A stretch of DNA of 64,000 nt from Lithospermum erythrorhizon (Eukaryota > Streptophyta > Magnoliopsida > Boraginales > Boraginaceae), in NCBI GenBank assembly GCA_019722365.1, contig JADFUC010000841.1, positions 124,001-188,000 of the forward strand. Direction: 5' to 3'. Below, piece by piece: positions 61,568 to 64,000 of the stretch (its first letter is position 1; the number at the start of each line of letters is the position of its first letter). A model generated the notes under the pieces. That model saw only the letters and a list, made by a program, of their open reading frames with translations, made no database searches and had not been told where the DNA came from. The position numbers were made by a program, and so were the translations under genes.

Positions 61568-62081
61568 TGAAAGAAGTTTGTGCAACCAATAATTGTCCAT
61601 TAATCAAAGAAATGTTAAGGATAGTGAGCCGTTACTTCAACAATATAAATACATGTTAACCTTTCATTTAACCATGTAAATAAAATAAAGATGTTAACTT
61701 TACATTAGTTGTATAATCTAAATCTATTAATGTCATATAATAAAATAATGGTGGAGGATATTATTATCTTCACAAAAAATGGAAGAAACAGAATTACCAC
61801 ATTCACATTTTTATAAGATATATAGATATTTAAGAACAGTTAGACCACTCGATTAATAGGCATCTGCTAATTAAGTAAACGTCCACCAATGACAAAATTT
61901 TGACAATAGTAGGGTCTCACAATCTCCATCATCTATTCTTCTTCCCAATAAAAAAAATCAACATTTTTTTTATACATAATTCAAAATATTAATGTTTGTA
62001 GTCTTTCAGGCTATTACAAGATACTGAATTACAAGTGTTAATAACAACATTTAAATTTGAAAAACATCCTATACTAATAGA

Positions 62082-62300
62082 GATGGACCTAGGATTTTAA
62101 TATGAGGTATTCATTTTATCATTTAAAATATAAAATTTAATATTAGTATTTATTTTGAAGAAAATAGAAGAGAACAAAAGGAAAAAAAAATGGTTAGGCC
62201 AAGTTTTGAACTAGGGACCTGTTATAAATCAATCCAAGTCTTAACCATTTGAACTATTTTTTCAAATTTAAGCTATTCATGTGAATACTTAGACCTATCT
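62082..62300. mobile_element. hAT-like relic with tRNA-like box motifs
   Basis: AGAGATGGACCTAGGATTTT at the left resembles the CAGGGGCGGA(T/C)CTAGGATTT start of a widespread plant hAT-type element. Inside, the minus strand has TAGTTCAAATGGTTAAGA and CTAGTTCAAAACTTGG, which look like box A and box B of a tRNA-derived sequence, followed by a T-run. Origin is uncertain. Confidence 0.35.
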
Positions 62301-62960
62301 AGGTCAACTAAATTATCTTGCAATTTCTCTAAGATAATTGTTGGAATATTGATCTCCATTCTCCATTCTCCATCCTACTTGATTATGTGATAATTTTTAT
62401 ACCAGACTTGAGAAGAGAAAAAAAATTAACTTAATAACGGACAACTCCATTCTTCTTCAAAAGTAAGCTCACAAAATTATTCTCAACAATTACAGAACAA
62501 GATAAAACATCCATTCTCCATCAAAATTTTAAAAAATACTACGTAATAGTTTTTTAAAGGGTAAAACGTTAGGAATTGAATGGGTAAATTCGACTGAGGG
62601 GTAGTAATCTCACAGTAATCATAAAACTAATACGGAGTATATACCATCAAATTTTTTAAAAATAATAGTTTCAGGGTAATCATGAAACTAACTACGGCAT
62701 AAATATATCAAGTTATATCAGCACAATGATTTTATATAGGTTCACGACGTTTTCTTAGGGCAAATGAGAGGGATGATTTTATGTTTGTGTTATGGTTTCA
62801 GTCCATCACTTATATTTCAAAAGGTACTGGTCGGTCATTTATGTTTCAAAATCGATCTCGGTTGGTACTTTCGCCTAATTTCCTGTTAATTTTTCGTTAA
62901 TTGGTCACGTGGGTATCACGTGCCACTTACTAAGGGCCATTTTAGACATTTCATGCCTAA
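62301..62960. other. AT-rich intergenic DNA
   Basis: No gene was seen. The phrase (T)CAC(A)GTAATCATAAAACTAAT at 62610 recurs as GGTAATCATGAAACTAACTA at 62675, a short diverged duplication. 62790-62900 has the wording of a common plant repeat (TATTTCAAAAGGTACTGGTC) whose class I cannot name. Confidence 0.35.
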
Positions 62961-62965
62961 GTTTT

Positions 62966-63085
62966 CCGGAAAAAAAATTCAAAATTAAATTAAAATATGT
63001 AAAGGCTCTTGGGCATTTTAGTCATTTCATACCAAAATTTTCCAAGACCCTTTACATATTTCAATTTAATTTTGAATTTTTTGAC
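62966..63085. repeat. Long inverted repeat
   Basis: GAAAAAAAATTCAAAATTAA continuing to ATATGTAAAGG (about 62970-63006) is mirrored by CCTTTACATATTTCAATTTA continuing to TTGAATTTTTTG (about 63049-63083). Arms are about 37 bp with few mismatches and a loop of about 40 bp. No gene is included. Confidence 0.7.
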
Positions 63086-63159
63086 TTTAAGTGAAATGAC
63101 TTGAAACACATTTTGGCATGGTTAATGGCAGATATTTGGGCGTCTCTTTGTTTGAGCTC

Positions 63160-63660
63160 GTATGGTAAATGCGTTCTTATCTAATTTTCTTGGACAACTA
63201 TTCTAAATTCCTATGGACACTCTTCCTCGCAAATCCCAATTTTTCCAGCTTTGTCGTGTTTAGAACTTTGGTCATGGTGATAAAAATTAAAAGCCTCGAG
63301 CTGACAATGACAGATTTACAAACAATTAGTTCAAAAGCCCGTCTTGTAGTCATGGCATTACTGTATTCTGTGACCCGTACACGCATAATTTTGGCATCGT
63401 GCTCTAAACAACCAAATACGCAATATTATACGCAAAACTTTTTATCTACCCGTACTCATTTCGACTACATGTCATGGCTTATTTTGTTATCCTGCCTTCC
63501 CGTCACCGCCATCCATAGAAACTGCAAAGCACACTTTCAACCCACTTGTGTTTTCTTGGCTATCCTTAGCGCCCACATGAGGTTAAAAAATGCTTTGACA
63601 TTGTTAACGAAAAGTGTGTTAAGTAGCCATGTATGCTGATGAAATTAAATTTCCTTTTGC
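63160..63660 (+). pseudogene. Copia integrase remnant
   Basis: The start reads Y-L-I-F-L-D-N-Y-S-K-F-L-W-T, the integrase-core entry of Copia polyproteins (usually F-V-D-D-Y-S-R). The end (63545-63655) can be read across a frameshift as V-F-L-(G-Y-P) and K-C-F-D-I-V-N-E-K, then the D-E-I-K-F-P-F block that closes the integrase region. The middle is scrambled by frameshifts. Reverse transcriptase would follow but is not reached before the window ends. Confidence 0.6.
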
Positions 63661-64000
63661 CGTAGCGACGGCTTGCTTGTTTCATATATTTAAAACAATC
63701 CTTGCTCGACCCGGCGTGGCGTATACCCCACGATAGAAACCTGATCGACCCACACCGGCGGCGTACCCGCTGGCATCGACCAATAATCGGCGGACGAACA
63801 CCCGTCGCGACTAAGCCCCATGCCGCGAGCAGCGAGCTTCGTTTCGATCTACGTAACGTGAAACTAGACGCTGCGCCGCTACCGACCCCGTCGAGCACTT
63901 CCGCGGCATCTTGAAGCGAGCCAGTACATTCATGCCTCAAAACAAACCTTCTCCAATTCCCAAAAAAACCAATGTCGCTTTGTTGGAGATTGCGCTTTGA
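63661..64000. other. GC-rich stretch after Copia integrase relic
   Basis: Markedly richer in CG than its surroundings. Open frames exist on both strands (63702-63914 +, 63566-63940 -), as expected for low-stop GC-rich sequence. By position it should be the low-complexity linker between integrase and reverse transcriptase of the Copia relic. No domain was recognised. Confidence 0.35.

Noticed and set aside
62190..62270. tRNA gene on the minus strand
   Set aside because: Box-like motifs are present but no cloverleaf with an anticodon stem could be drawn; a transposon relic is more likely.
63566..63940. 124-codon minus strand frame
   Set aside because: It overlaps the Copia integrase remnant on the other strand and a GC-rich island; no domain recognised.

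Overview
This window is nuclear DNA from a flowering plant, most likely a eudicot and possibly an asterid. It is AT-rich, genes are split by GT-AG introns, and most of the sequence is transposable-element debris. Only two protein-coding genes with conserved exon structure could be reconstructed, both on the + strand. The first is a nine-exon gene (7782-13053) for a 281-residue coiled-coil protein with an N-terminal signal peptide and a C-terminal membrane anchor. The second is a fifteen-exon MLO gene (40289-46824) that looks like clade V, the powdery-mildew susceptibility clade. Its exon 6 (43388-43474) lacks an AG acceptor and carries several small indels, so the gene as given should encode only a truncated protein, unless the damage is an assembly error.

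Layout. 1-7620: degenerate elements, namely a Copia gag remnant (minus), a CACTA terminus at 4771, and a fragment of a Copia-like long non-coding element whose LTR stops just upstream of gene 1. 7621-13053: promoter and gene 1; its first intron holds three copies of a short repeat and a 101-bp tRNA-derived SINE with 16-bp target duplications. 13054-23390: intergenic DNA with a second Copia gag relic, a back-to-back pair of Stowaway MITEs and hAT-like elements. 23390-34196: a complex retroelement block in which a roughly 2-kb segment occurs twice, best explained as a tandem LTR-internal-LTR array sharing an LTR. 34299-39546: a dead LINE (zinc knuckle, endonuclease, reverse transcriptase, zf-RVT, poly-A) with 16-bp target duplications. 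40141-46824: MLO gene. 46825-49640: AT-rich DNA with a CACTA-like end, an AAT microsatellite and a Stowaway MITE. 49659-60870: an older LTR fragment interrupted by a nested Ty3/Gypsy element (51493-60313, minus strand, ATTCA target duplication, no integrase). 60870-64000: promoter-like sequence with nothing behind it, a long inverted repeat, and a Copia integrase relic that runs into a GC-rich stretch.

The genes form no operon or pathway; the layout is two plant genes in a sea of nested retroelements. No CRISPR array, prophage or other prokaryotic system is present. The observations most worth following are the MLO exon lesion, the hairpin-bearing tandem repeats inside the Gypsy LTRs, the SINE with a paralogous empty site, and the orphan promoter-like block near 61.5 kb. 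All exon boundaries were deduced by eye from splice signals, phase and remembered family sequences; no search or alignment was run.
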